A stretch of 64,000 nucleotides of DNA from positions 2,294,001 through 2,358,000 of the forward strand of contig NZ_JARNTX010000001.1 of NCBI RefSeq assembly GCF_029433095.1. The letters run 5' to 3'. A program made the position numbers and the translations under genes. This document shows positions 36,875 to 44,385 of the stretch, piece after piece. Below the pieces are notes generated by a model. It did no database searches, had not been told where the DNA came from, and saw nothing but the letters and a program-made list of their open reading frames with translations. Positions within the stretch are counted from its first letter, which is position 1, and each line of letters begins with the position of its first letter. Source of the stretch: Hymenobacter sp. YC55. GTDB taxonomy: Bacteria > Bacteroidota > Bacteroidia > Cytophagales > Hymenobacteraceae.

Positions 36875-37001
36875 GTAACTAGAGGCTTCCTGGCAGAGCA
36901 CAGCGTATTGTGCTGACGCACGCATAGAGTGGTTTTGTGCGTTAGCCTGCAAAAAAAGCCACATGCTAGGCGGGAAATAACGTCCGCGCATATTTGCAGG
37001 T

Positions 37002-37577
37002 ATGAAACGTCTCCTCCCCTTCCTTTTCCTGATTTCTTTCGCCGCTCACGCCCAAACGCCCACCGACACCCTGGCTACTGACCCGCTGACGCCGCTAATT
37101 AAAGAGCGGGAGCAGATGGTGCGGCAATACGAAGAAGCCAACGCCCAACGCAACAGCCTGTTCGGCAACAAGCCAAGCAAGAAAGACCTTGAAGAAGTGG
37201 TAGCCGCCCTGAAAGGCATTATCCGCAAAGACACCGAAATAGTGCGCGCCGTGCAGGCCGCTACTCTGCGCCGCACCGCCAACATCCTGGCCGAAAACCA
37301 GCAGGTGAAGCAGCAGGTAACCGTAGCCCGCAGCGACCAAAGCAGCACCCGACAACGCTTCTACGAACTGGAAAACCAGATTGCCAACCTCCAGCTCCGC
37401 GACAAACAGCGCCAGAAGAAACTAGTAGAGCTACAAGCCGCCGCCGAAGAAGCCATTGAAGAACGCACCAGCCGCGACCTGCTAGCCGCCGGCTTAGCAG
37501 TAGTAAGCTTAGGCTTGCTAGGGTACGTAGTGAAGCTGCGCGGCCAACAGTTGGCTCCCAAACGCCGCCGGAAGTAG
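37002..37577 (+). CDS. Exported coiled-coil protein with C-terminal membrane span
   Basis: A 191-residue protein with a signal peptide (MKRLLPFLFLISFAAHAQ), a long helical region of about 130 residues rich in Glu/Gln/Arg (predicted coiled coil), and a C-terminal membrane helix (LLAAGLAVVSLGLLGYVV, about residues 160-178) followed by a basic tail. The tail keeps it in the inner membrane with the coiled coil in the periplasm. No family was recognised. Confidence 0.8.
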   Translation: MKRLLPFLFLISFAAHAQTPTDTLATDPLTPLIKEREQMVRQYEEANAQRNSLFGNKPSKKDLEEVVAALKGIIRKDTEIVRAVQAATLRRTANILAENQQVKQQVTVARSDQSSTRQRFYELENQIANLQLRDKQRQKKLVELQAAAEEAIEERTSRDLLAAGLAVVSLGLLGYVVKLRGQQLAPKRRRK

Positions 37578-37900
37578 CCAAACGCCTCTGCTGATCAACG
37601 TAACCTGGCCAGAGGTGCTACACCTCTAGAGCTAAAAGTCTAGAAAAGCTAAGGAGCTAGTTCCCCTCAGATGAGGAGAGGTTAGGGACGGTTGACCATT
37701 CGTTCAACAACTCACGCCTGTCATCCTGAGCTTGCGAAGGACCTTATGCCTACAAAACGACTGTCGAAACAACAACTTGTTCACGCGTGAGAAGGTCCTT
37801 CGCAAGCTCAGGATGACAGAGAAGTAATTTGGCAACCTCAGCACGCGCGATGCTTCGAAAAGCTTGTTAAGTATACCTAGCACCACGCAAACCACAACCC
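37578..37900. other. Repeat-bearing intergenic region
   Basis: A gap of about 320 bases before the zinc-ribbon/SWIM/MoxR gene group; it contains the family 2 palindrome at 37718-37819 and otherwise nothing recognised. Confidence 0.6.
37718..37819. repeat. Long palindromic repeat, family 2 (GTCATCCTGAGC type)
   Basis: A perfect 28-bp inverted repeat (CTGTCATCCTGAGCTTGCGA... at 37718-37745 with 37792-37819). The loop contains ACTGTCGAAACAACAACTTG, which is also found in the repeat at 53963, so the whole unit is conserved rather than only the arms. Confidence 0.95.
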
Positions 37901-38251
37901 ATGCTCGTCCCCGCTGCCGACTACCTAACCTACGCCGAGGCGGTGGCGCTCTACAACGACCTGCGGGAGGTGGACATCATAGCGTTGGTGAAATCAGCCG
38001 GGCCGCCTACGTTTCCTTATGGTGAGGGCATGTATTACCAGCTTTGGATAGAGGAAACGGAAGCCGAGGCGGCGCGGGAAACGGTGGAAGCATTTGAGGC
38101 TGAGCGCCTCAGCTTACGGGCCTTGCGCTGCCCGAAGTGTGGCACTCCTGATCCGCCCATCAGCGAGCATCCGGCGTGGTGGAAACGGCTGTTTTATGCG
38201 GGCACCGTCCTGCACAAATGCCCGAACTGCGGCGCGGAATTTCCGGTCTGA
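37901..38251 (+). CDS. DUF2007-like protein with C-terminal zinc ribbon
   Basis: A 116-residue protein. The N-terminal half (about 10-70: AEAVALYNDLREVDIIALVKSAG, YQLWIEETEAEAARETVEAF) looks like the DUF2007 alpha-beta domain. The C-terminal part has CPKCG at 81-85 and CPNCG at 108-112, a four-Cys zinc ribbon. It is the first gene of the run into the SWIM protein, 56 bases before the SWIM start. Its role in the module is unknown. Confidence 0.85.
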   Translation: MLVPAADYLTYAEAVALYNDLREVDIIALVKSAGPPTFPYGEGMYYQLWIEETEAEAARETVEAFEAERLSLRALRCPKCGTPDPPISEHPAWWKRLFYAGTVLHKCPNCGAEFPV

Positions 38252-38307
38252 ACCACTACTTTGCCGGGGTCTACCGCTCCGCTTCGGCGGGCATAACTCC
38301 TGCCTCC

Positions 38308-39705
38308 TTGACCTGGACCGAAGAACAGGCCCGCGCCCTGATAACCGACTCTGGCACCCTGAAACGGGGCCTCGAACTAGCCGGCCCCGCCAAATGGAGC
38401 AACCTAGGCCAAACTGCTACCGCCGCCTGGGGCGAATGCAAAGGCAGTGGCTCCAAGCCCTACCAAACCAGCATCGACCTGACCGAACCGGCCTTTAAGT
38501 GCTCCTGCCCGAGCCGGGTGTTTCCGTGCAAACATGGCGCTGGCCTGCTGCTATTGCTAGCCCGCCAGCCACAGCTTTTCGGTAGTACGGTTCCCCCTCC
38601 ATGGCTGGAAGAATGGCTGGAAAAGCGCCAGCAAACCCAAGAAAAGAAAACCACCAAAGCCGCCCCAAAGCCAACTGAGGCCGCTGAAGAATCTATGCCC
38701 TCTCTGCTGGCTACGGAAGAAAGCGAAGCAGCAGAAGGCCCCGCCAGTGCTAAAACCAACCAGGCGCTGCAAAAGCGGCTAGCCCGCATGGCCCAAGGTG
38801 CCAGCGAGCTAGAAGACTGGCTGCTCGACCTGGTGCGGGCGGGCACCGCCGTTGCGAAAAGCCAGCCCCACAGCTATTGGGAAGCTCCCGCGGCCCGCCT
38901 CGTCGACAATCAGCTGCCCGGGTTGGCCAGCATCGTGCGGGAGTTGCCGGGCCTCTGCCACAGTGGCCCTGATTGGCCTGAGCGGCTGCTATCCCGCCTC
39001 GGCGAGCTGTATTTGCTGCTGCGCGCTTTCCAGCGCCTCGACCACCAAACGCCGGACGCCCGCGAGGAAATTCTGCAGCAGGTCGGTGTCAACACCAAGA
39101 AAGAAGACCTGCTGACTCGCCAACCCGCCGTGGCGGACGAGTGGCAGGTAGTGGGTTTGCACATCGAAGAGGAAGAACGCCTAACGGTACGGCGCGCCTG
39201 GCTGTGGGGCCGCCACACGCGCCGCTACGCCCTGGTATTGGAATACGCATTTGGCGGCCAGCGTTTTGCTACCTCTCTGGCCCCCAATGTCGTGTATGCT
39301 GGCGAATTGGTATTCTACCCCGGGCTGCTTGCGTTGCGCGCTATTCCCGTTGCCCTTACGGTGGTGAACCCCGCCCCGCCCGACGTTGATCCGCCCGGCC
39401 AGAGCCTAACGCAGCTCCTCGACGAGTACGCCACGGCGTTGGCCCGGCATCCGTGGCTGCGGCAGTGGCCCACCACTTTACAAGAAGTGCTGCCCACCTA
39501 CCTCCCCGCCGCCGACGCGTGGGTGCTGCACCACGCCACCGAACCAACAACGCTCCCGCTGCGGCTGGAAGCAGAAACCGGCTGGCAACTGCTAGCGCAC
39601 AGCGGCGGCCAGCCTATGAAGGTGTTTGGCGAATGGAATGGCCGCACCTTTCACTTGTTAACTTATTTCGTTAGCGAGGAGACGGGCCAGCCGCTAGGAG
39701 CTTGA
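38308..39705 (+). CDS. SWIM zinc-finger protein
   Basis: About 465 residues from TTG at 38308 (TTG ACC TGG ACC, start of TWTEEQARAL); a longer GTG reading from 38176 would overlap the zinc-ribbon gene. The SWIM finger CxCx6CxH is Cys65, Cys67, Cys74, His76 within PAFKCSCPSRVFPCKH, preceded by WGECKGSGSKPYQT. The remaining 380 residues carry an acidic/Lys linker and a helical-to-beta domain of unknown fold. SWIM proteins of this kind are encoded with MoxR ATPases, DUF5691, DUF5682 and vWA proteins in many bacteria; the SWIM finger probably binds DNA or protein. Confidence 0.9.
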   Translation: MTWTEEQARALITDSGTLKRGLELAGPAKWSNLGQTATAAWGECKGSGSKPYQTSIDLTEPAFKCSCPSRVFPCKHGAGLLLLLARQPQLFGSTVPPPWLEEWLEKRQQTQEKKTTKAAPKPTEAAEESMPSLLATEESEAAEGPASAKTNQALQKRLARMAQGASELEDWLLDLVRAGTAVAKSQPHSYWEAPAARLVDNQLPGLASIVRELPGLCHSGPDWPERLLSRLGELYLLLRAFQRLDHQTPDAREEILQQVGVNTKKEDLLTRQPAVADEWQVVGLHIEEEERLTVRRAWLWGRHTRRYALVLEYAFGGQRFATSLAPNVVYAGELVFYPGLLALRAIPVALTVVNPAPPDVDPPGQSLTQLLDEYATALARHPWLRQWPTTLQEVLPTYLPAADAWVLHHATEPTTLPLRLEAETGWQLLAHSGGQPMKVFGEWNGRTFHLLTYFVSEETGQPLGA

Positions 39706-39732
39706 ATTTGAAGCAGAAATAATCACCGCTCT

Positions 39733-41370
39733 ATGACCACTTCTCACCCGCAGGCTTCGTGGCCTCAACTGCTCCGGGTAGCGCTGCTAGGCACTCGCCA
39801 GAGTGGTGAACCAGTGCCCGCCGTGCTAGCCACTGCCGACACCGTCACCAGCGAGGACCGCGAACAGCAGGTGCTGCTGGCCGCCGGGGCATTGGCCCTG
39901 ATGCGCCGCGCGGGCCACCAGCTGCCCACAGCAACTGTAGCCGCCCCCGTACCGGCCCCGCCCGACCCGCTGCCACCACTTGGCCCACTCGGTACGGCTT
40001 GCCTGCAACGCCTAGTGGTGGATGAGCTGTTTGTGGAGTTGCTGCCCGACTACCTACGTCAAGTAGCGGCTGTTGGGCGCCGGGTACCCGATTCGTTTCT
40101 GGCGCACCTGTTGCGCCACGCCAAGCAGTCAGTTGAAACGGCGGCTGTGCTGGAACCAGTGGCCGGCACCCGGGGCCGTTGGTTGGCGAGTCTCAATCCG
40201 GAGTGGAAGAGCCTGCTGGCCCCGCCTGATGCCGACGCCCCTGACTTGCAGCGCTGGGAAACCGGTACCTTATCGGAGCGGCGCGCCTGGCTGCGGTCCC
40301 GCTTCCGTCAAGACGCCGACACGACCCGCGCTTTATTGCTCGCTGCCCTGCCTACTGAGCCTGCCAAAGCGCAGGAAGCGTTTCTGGAAATCCTGGCCGA
40401 CTACCTGCACCCCGACTCCGAACCCGTGCTGGAAACCCTGCTCCGCGCCCGAGGCCAGGAAGTGCGCCGCCAAGCCGCTGGGCTGCTGGTGCGGCTGCCC
40501 AACTCGGCGCTGGTGGAGCGGCTGTGGGCGCGGTCCGCGCCGCTGCTTGCGGTGAAGCGCGGCCTGTTGGGCCTAGGCAAAACCACACTGGAAGTTACGC
40601 TGCCGCCTACCTGGGACAAAAGCTGGCTGGCCGATGGCATCGAAGAGAAAAACGATCAATACGCCTACTATTCGGGCACCGGCAACCGGGCCACTCCGCT
40701 TGGTCCGAGCGCCATCCGGCTGGGCAATATGCTGGCACTGCTCCCCCCTAGCCGCTGGACAGCTCATTTAGGCGTTTCGGCCGAGGAGTTGTTGGCCGCT
40801 GCCTTGGCCTCGGAATGGGCGGTGCCGCTGTTGCCGTGCTGGGCCATCAGCACCCTCACTCACCACGACCTCGATTTTGCGGCCGCCTTCCTGAAACTGT
40901 GGCTGCACCATCGGCCCACGCTCCAAAAAGCCCACGCCGACCGCAACATCGATTGGGCGGCCCTCACCGAGTTGCTACCCGTGGCCACTCGGCAAGAACT
41001 GCTACTCAAGCCCATATTGCTGCGCGTCCGGCGCCAGGAGCCCAACTGGACCGACGACCTGCTCCAACTCCCCACGCCCTGGCCCCGTGAGCTAACCACC
41101 GAGGTCCTGCACAGTCTGAGTGCCAAACTAGCAAACTCGGCCACCCTCGAACGGTTCCACACCGACCTCTACCAACTCAGCTACTTCATCAGTCAGCACC
41201 TCGCCCCGGCCCTCAACCCCACCGACGCGCCCCTAGTGGAAACCACCCTGCTCGCCCTGCCCGAAGTGCACAGCACCTTCCAAAACAGCGTCCATAACAT
41301 GCTCGAAATCCTACGCTTCCGCGCCGAACTGGCCGCTTCGCTAGAAGAGGAAGCTACACATTTCAAATGA
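39733..41370 (+). CDS. DUF5691 family protein
   Basis: A 545-residue soluble protein, mostly helical, with repeated Leu-rich helices from about residue 165 that suggest alpha-solenoid (HEAT-like) packing (LETLLRARGQEVRRQAAGLLVRLPNSALVERLW). The N-terminal part begins WPQLLRVALLGTRQSG, characteristic of DUF5691. It follows the SWIM gene by 27 bases. Its function is unknown; the constant company of MoxR-type ATPases and vWA proteins suggests an adaptor or scaffold. Confidence 0.88.
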   Translation: MTTSHPQASWPQLLRVALLGTRQSGEPVPAVLATADTVTSEDREQQVLLAAGALALMRRAGHQLPTATVAAPVPAPPDPLPPLGPLGTACLQRLVVDELFVELLPDYLRQVAAVGRRVPDSFLAHLLRHAKQSVETAAVLEPVAGTRGRWLASLNPEWKSLLAPPDADAPDLQRWETGTLSERRAWLRSRFRQDADTTRALLLAALPTEPAKAQEAFLEILADYLHPDSEPVLETLLRARGQEVRRQAAGLLVRLPNSALVERLWARSAPLLAVKRGLLGLGKTTLEVTLPPTWDKSWLADGIEEKNDQYAYYSGTGNRATPLGPSAIRLGNMLALLPPSRWTAHLGVSAEELLAAALASEWAVPLLPCWAISTLTHHDLDFAAAFLKLWLHHRPTLQKAHADRNIDWAALTELLPVATRQELLLKPILLRVRRQEPNWTDDLLQLPTPWPRELTTEVLHSLSAKLANSATLERFHTDLYQLSYFISQHLAPALNPTDAPLVETTLLALPEVHSTFQNSVHNMLEILRFRAELAASLEEEATHFK

Positions 41371-41718
41371 GCGGGATGTAGTGGCGGTTGAGTTGTGGTA
41401 GCTGATGTTGTAAAAGCAACCGTCATGCTGAGCGCAGCCAAAGCATCTCGCGTGCTGACATTGCCAAAGTAACTGTCATGCTGAGCGGAGGCGCAGCCGA
41501 AGTCGAAGCATCTCGCTAGTGTGGTAAAATCATTTAGCATGGCAACGTCAGCACGCGAGATGCTTTGGCTGCGCTCAGCATGACGTGCTAGATAAATAAG
41601 GTCTATCAACCACCCTTATCCCGCTCCTCTTCTGAGGGAAATTAACTTTTGGCTTTCTTGACTTTGATTCCCATCCTCCTCTCACCTTCTCTCCTTTCAT
41701 TACCTCAACTTATCCTAT
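41371..41718. other. Intergenic region between DUF5691 and MoxR genes
   Basis: About 350 bases, almost half taken up by the nested palindromic repeat at 41422-41584. This splits the operon-like run, so the MoxR gene probably needs its own promoter. Confidence 0.6.
41422..41584. repeat. Composite palindromic repeat, family 1
   Basis: A perfect 38-bp outer inverted repeat (41422-41459 with 41547-41584) encloses a second copy of the left arm (GTCATGCTGAGCGGAGGCGC, 41477 on). The internal ATCTCGCTAGTGTGGTAAAA is shared with the repeat at 59662, showing nested growth of the same element. Confidence 0.93.
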
Positions 41719-42816
41719 ATGTCCGCCACGTCAACTGAAAACCTGCTCCGTCCGCATGCCGAAGTCCTATATGCCGAAGAACTAGCCGCGCTGGCCGCTG
41801 TTGATGACCGGCCCAAACCCACCAACTGGAAACTCTCACCGTGGGCTGTGGTCACGTACTTGTTGGGCGGCAAGCTCGACAACGGGTTTGAAATCGAGCC
41901 GAAGTACATCGGGCAGCGGCGGCTAATGGAAATTGCGGTAGCCACCCTCGCCACCGACCGTGCCTTGCTGCTGCTTGGGGTGCCGGGCACAGCCAAAAGT
42001 TGGGTTTCCGAGCATCTGGTGGCGGCCATCAGCGGGCACTCCAACCTGTTGGTGCAGGGCACGGCGGGCACCTCCGAAGACGCCATCCGCTACTCCTGGA
42101 ACTACGCCCGCCTCATTGCCGAAGGGCCTTCATTGGGCGCGCTGGTGCCTTCGCCGCTGTTCAAGGGCATGCAGGAAGGCAGCCTCGTGCGCCTCGAAGA
42201 ACTTACCCGCATCCCCTCCGACGTGCAAGACACGCTCATTACCATGCTCTCGGAAAAGGTGCTGCCCATCCCCGAACTCGCCACCGAGGTGCAGGCCGCG
42301 CGCGGCTTCAACGTCATTGCCACCGCCAACGACCGGGACAAGGGCGTGAATGAGCTCAGCAGCGCCCTGCGTCGCCGCTTCAACACCGTGGTACTTCCCC
42401 TACCCACCGACCTGACCGAGGAAGTACGCATTGTGCAGACTCGGGTAGCCAAACAAGGCAAGGCACTCCAACTACCCGTAGAAGCGCCCGCCGTCGAGCA
42501 AATCAACCGCCTCGTGACCATCTTCCGGGAACTGCGCAGCGGCGTGACCGAGAACGGCAAAACCAAGCTCAAAAGCCCGAGCGGCACCTTGAGCACCGGC
42601 GAAGCCATATCCGTGATGAACAGCGGCCTGGCCCTAGCCGCCTACTTCGGCGACGGCAGCCTCCGCGCCCACGACTTGGCCGCCGGCCTTACCGGCGCCG
42701 TGGTGAAAGACCCCGTGCAGGACCGCACCGTCTGGCTGGAATACCTGGAAACCGTAGTGAAAGAGCGCGACGGCTGGAAAGACCTGTACCGCGCCTGCCG
42801 AGAGGTGGTGGAGTAG
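41719..42816 (+). CDS. MoxR-type AAA+ ATPase
   Basis: A 365-residue AAA+ ATPase of the MoxR branch. Walker A is GVPGTAKS at residues 87-94, Walker B/arginine-like segment LVRLEELTRIPSDVQDTL at about 156-173, and sensor region FNVIATANDRDKGVNELSSALRRRF follows. MoxR ATPases remodel or activate client proteins together with a vWA protein; the candidate vWA partner is at 61.0 kb. The gene is followed after 40 A/T-rich bases by the caspase gene. The normal neighbour in related loci is the DUF5682 gene. Confidence 0.95.
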   Translation: MSATSTENLLRPHAEVLYAEELAALAAVDDRPKPTNWKLSPWAVVTYLLGGKLDNGFEIEPKYIGQRRLMEIAVATLATDRALLLLGVPGTAKSWVSEHLVAAISGHSNLLVQGTAGTSEDAIRYSWNYARLIAEGPSLGALVPSPLFKGMQEGSLVRLEELTRIPSDVQDTLITMLSEKVLPIPELATEVQAARGFNVIATANDRDKGVNELSSALRRRFNTVVLPLPTDLTEEVRIVQTRVAKQGKALQLPVEAPAVEQINRLVTIFRELRSGVTENGKTKLKSPSGTLSTGEAISVMNSGLALAAYFGDGSLRAHDLAAGLTGAVVKDPVQDRTVWLEYLETVVKERDGWKDLYRACREVVE

Positions 42817-42827
42817 ACTGAATATAT

Positions 42828-42837
42828 TTAAGTAAAT
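42828..42837. repeat. Left 10-bp inverted repeat flanking the caspase gene
   Basis: TTAAGTAAAT at 42828-42837 is the exact reverse complement of ATTTACTTAA at 44369-44378. The two flank the A/T-rich caspase gene, just outside its start and stop codons. Because the region is A/T-rich, chance is not excluded. Confidence 0.45.
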
Positions 42838-42856
42838 AAATTAAAAAAAGAAGAAC

Positions 42857-44365
42857 ATGAATCTAGCAATCGTCATTGGTGTTAGCGAATATGCAGACGC
42901 AGCTAACAATCTTCCTGGATGTAAGAGAGACACTGATGTAATATATAATATCATATCTAGATCAGAAAAGTACGATCATATAATTTTGCTTAATAACAAT
43001 GAAATTAGCAGCGAAGCTAAAAATGTTTTAATAAATTTTATTGACGAACATAAAGATCATCAAATTAATGAAGTTTTTTTCTATTATACTGGACACGGCG
43101 AATTTATAAATAATGACTTTCACTATTTATTAAGTGACTACAATCCATTAAAAAGAAAACAAACAAGTTTACAAAATATTGAAATTGACAATCTCTTAAA
43201 AACGTTAAATCCCGAATTGGTTATCAAGGTAATAGATGCATGTCAATCAGGAACAGCATACATAAAAGAGAGAGATGTTGTAACAAAGTATTTTGAAGAA
43301 GCTAAAAATAAATTCAATAAGTGTTATTTCTTAAATTCTTCTTTAAGTACTCAATCTTCATTCCAGAATGAGGAAATGAGTTATTTTACAAAAAGCTTTG
43401 CAGAGTCACTTAGAGACTCAAAGACAGACGACATTAGATACAAGGCTATTATAGATTATATATCTGATGAATTCGAAAACATTGGAAACCAAACTCCTTT
43501 TTTTGTAATACAGGCTGATTACACTGAAAAATTCTGTACAAAAACTCAGGATTTAAAAAACTATTTGGAGGGAATGAATCATGCAAGTGGTGAAGAAACA
43601 GCTAAGGACAAAACATTATCCATACATGACTTAGTAGTAAATGAAGCAAAAGATTATTTATCTAGAGATGAAGCGATTCAGCTAATTGAAATACTTGTTG
43701 AAGAGTCAAAGAAATTTAAACTTGATCGAAGTACAGAAAAATTATATAATTTAAACATAGGAATTATTGATGACTATAATAAAATACCATGCCGCATAGA
43801 AGTCGGCAAATGGCTTGATAATAATCCTAATTTATTCTTTGCTAAATCAACTCGCAGACGTGTAAGAACGACACCATTAACTGTTGCACAAACAATAAGA
43901 AGAACAATTGAAATTGAAGACGACAGTAAATTCACATTCATATTAGATGGATACGAAATCACAGTAGACACTCCATTGAAAGGAATATCTATTGATGCCA
44001 ATGCAAAATACCCCAATATAACCAGTTATAATCTAGCTATATGTTTTCTTTTATCAAAAAAATCAATTAAATTATTTTTCTTTATCTATCATTATACTGA
44101 ACAAGGATGGGACAACAGAAGCTTATCATTTAAAGAGGTAGTTGGAAGAACAATAGAACATAATGGTCCAAACACCGAAAAATTTAAGAAAAATATTAAA
44201 ATAATTTTCGACACATTCAACAATAAGATTGTAAACGACTTACAAGAAAAATTCAAGCAATCAATTGAAACAAACCAGGTCTTAGAACCAACTCAGAGTA
44301 CTCAGGCGTCAGCTCCAAAGAAGATAACTCAAAAAAAGCCAAGCGACACTTCTTCTGATAAATAG
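42857..44365 (+). CDS. Caspase-like (peptidase C14) protease with unknown C-terminal domain
   Basis: A 502-residue protein with an N-terminal caspase/metacaspase p20-type domain (about 1-215). The catalytic dyad is visible: His80 in YYTGHGE and Cys129 in VIDACQSG, with the typical LAIVIGVSEY start and LPGCKRDTD loop. The C-terminal 270 residues form no recognised domain; the tail from about 475 is a Thr/Ser/Pro/Lys-rich linker. The gene is strongly A+T-rich (roughly one third G+C by eye) and uses AGA, ATA and AAA codons unlike its neighbours, so it was probably acquired. It sits precisely between the MoxR and DUF5682 genes and is likely their effector protease. Confidence 0.92.
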   Translation: MNLAIVIGVSEYADAANNLPGCKRDTDVIYNIISRSEKYDHIILLNNNEISSEAKNVLINFIDEHKDHQINEVFFYYTGHGEFINNDFHYLLSDYNPLKRKQTSLQNIEIDNLLKTLNPELVIKVIDACQSGTAYIKERDVVTKYFEEAKNKFNKCYFLNSSLSTQSSFQNEEMSYFTKSFAESLRDSKTDDIRYKAIIDYISDEFENIGNQTPFFVIQADYTEKFCTKTQDLKNYLEGMNHASGEETAKDKTLSIHDLVVNEAKDYLSRDEAIQLIEILVEESKKFKLDRSTEKLYNLNIGIIDDYNKIPCRIEVGKWLDNNPNLFFAKSTRRRVRTTPLTVAQTIRRTIEIEDDSKFTFILDGYEITVDTPLKGISIDANAKYPNITSYNLAICFLLSKKSIKLFFFIYHYTEQGWDNRSLSFKEVVGRTIEHNGPNTEKFKKNIKIIFDTFNNKIVNDLQEKFKQSIETNQVLEPTQSTQASAPKKITQKKPSDTSSDK

Positions 44366-44368
44366 TTG

Positions 44369-44378
44369 ATTTACTTAA
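44369..44378. repeat. Right 10-bp inverted repeat flanking the caspase gene
   Basis: ATTTACTTAA, exact complement of the left copy at 42828-42837, three bases past the caspase stop and eight bases before the DUF5682 GTG start. Confidence 0.45.
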
Positions 44379-44385
44379 CTTAATA

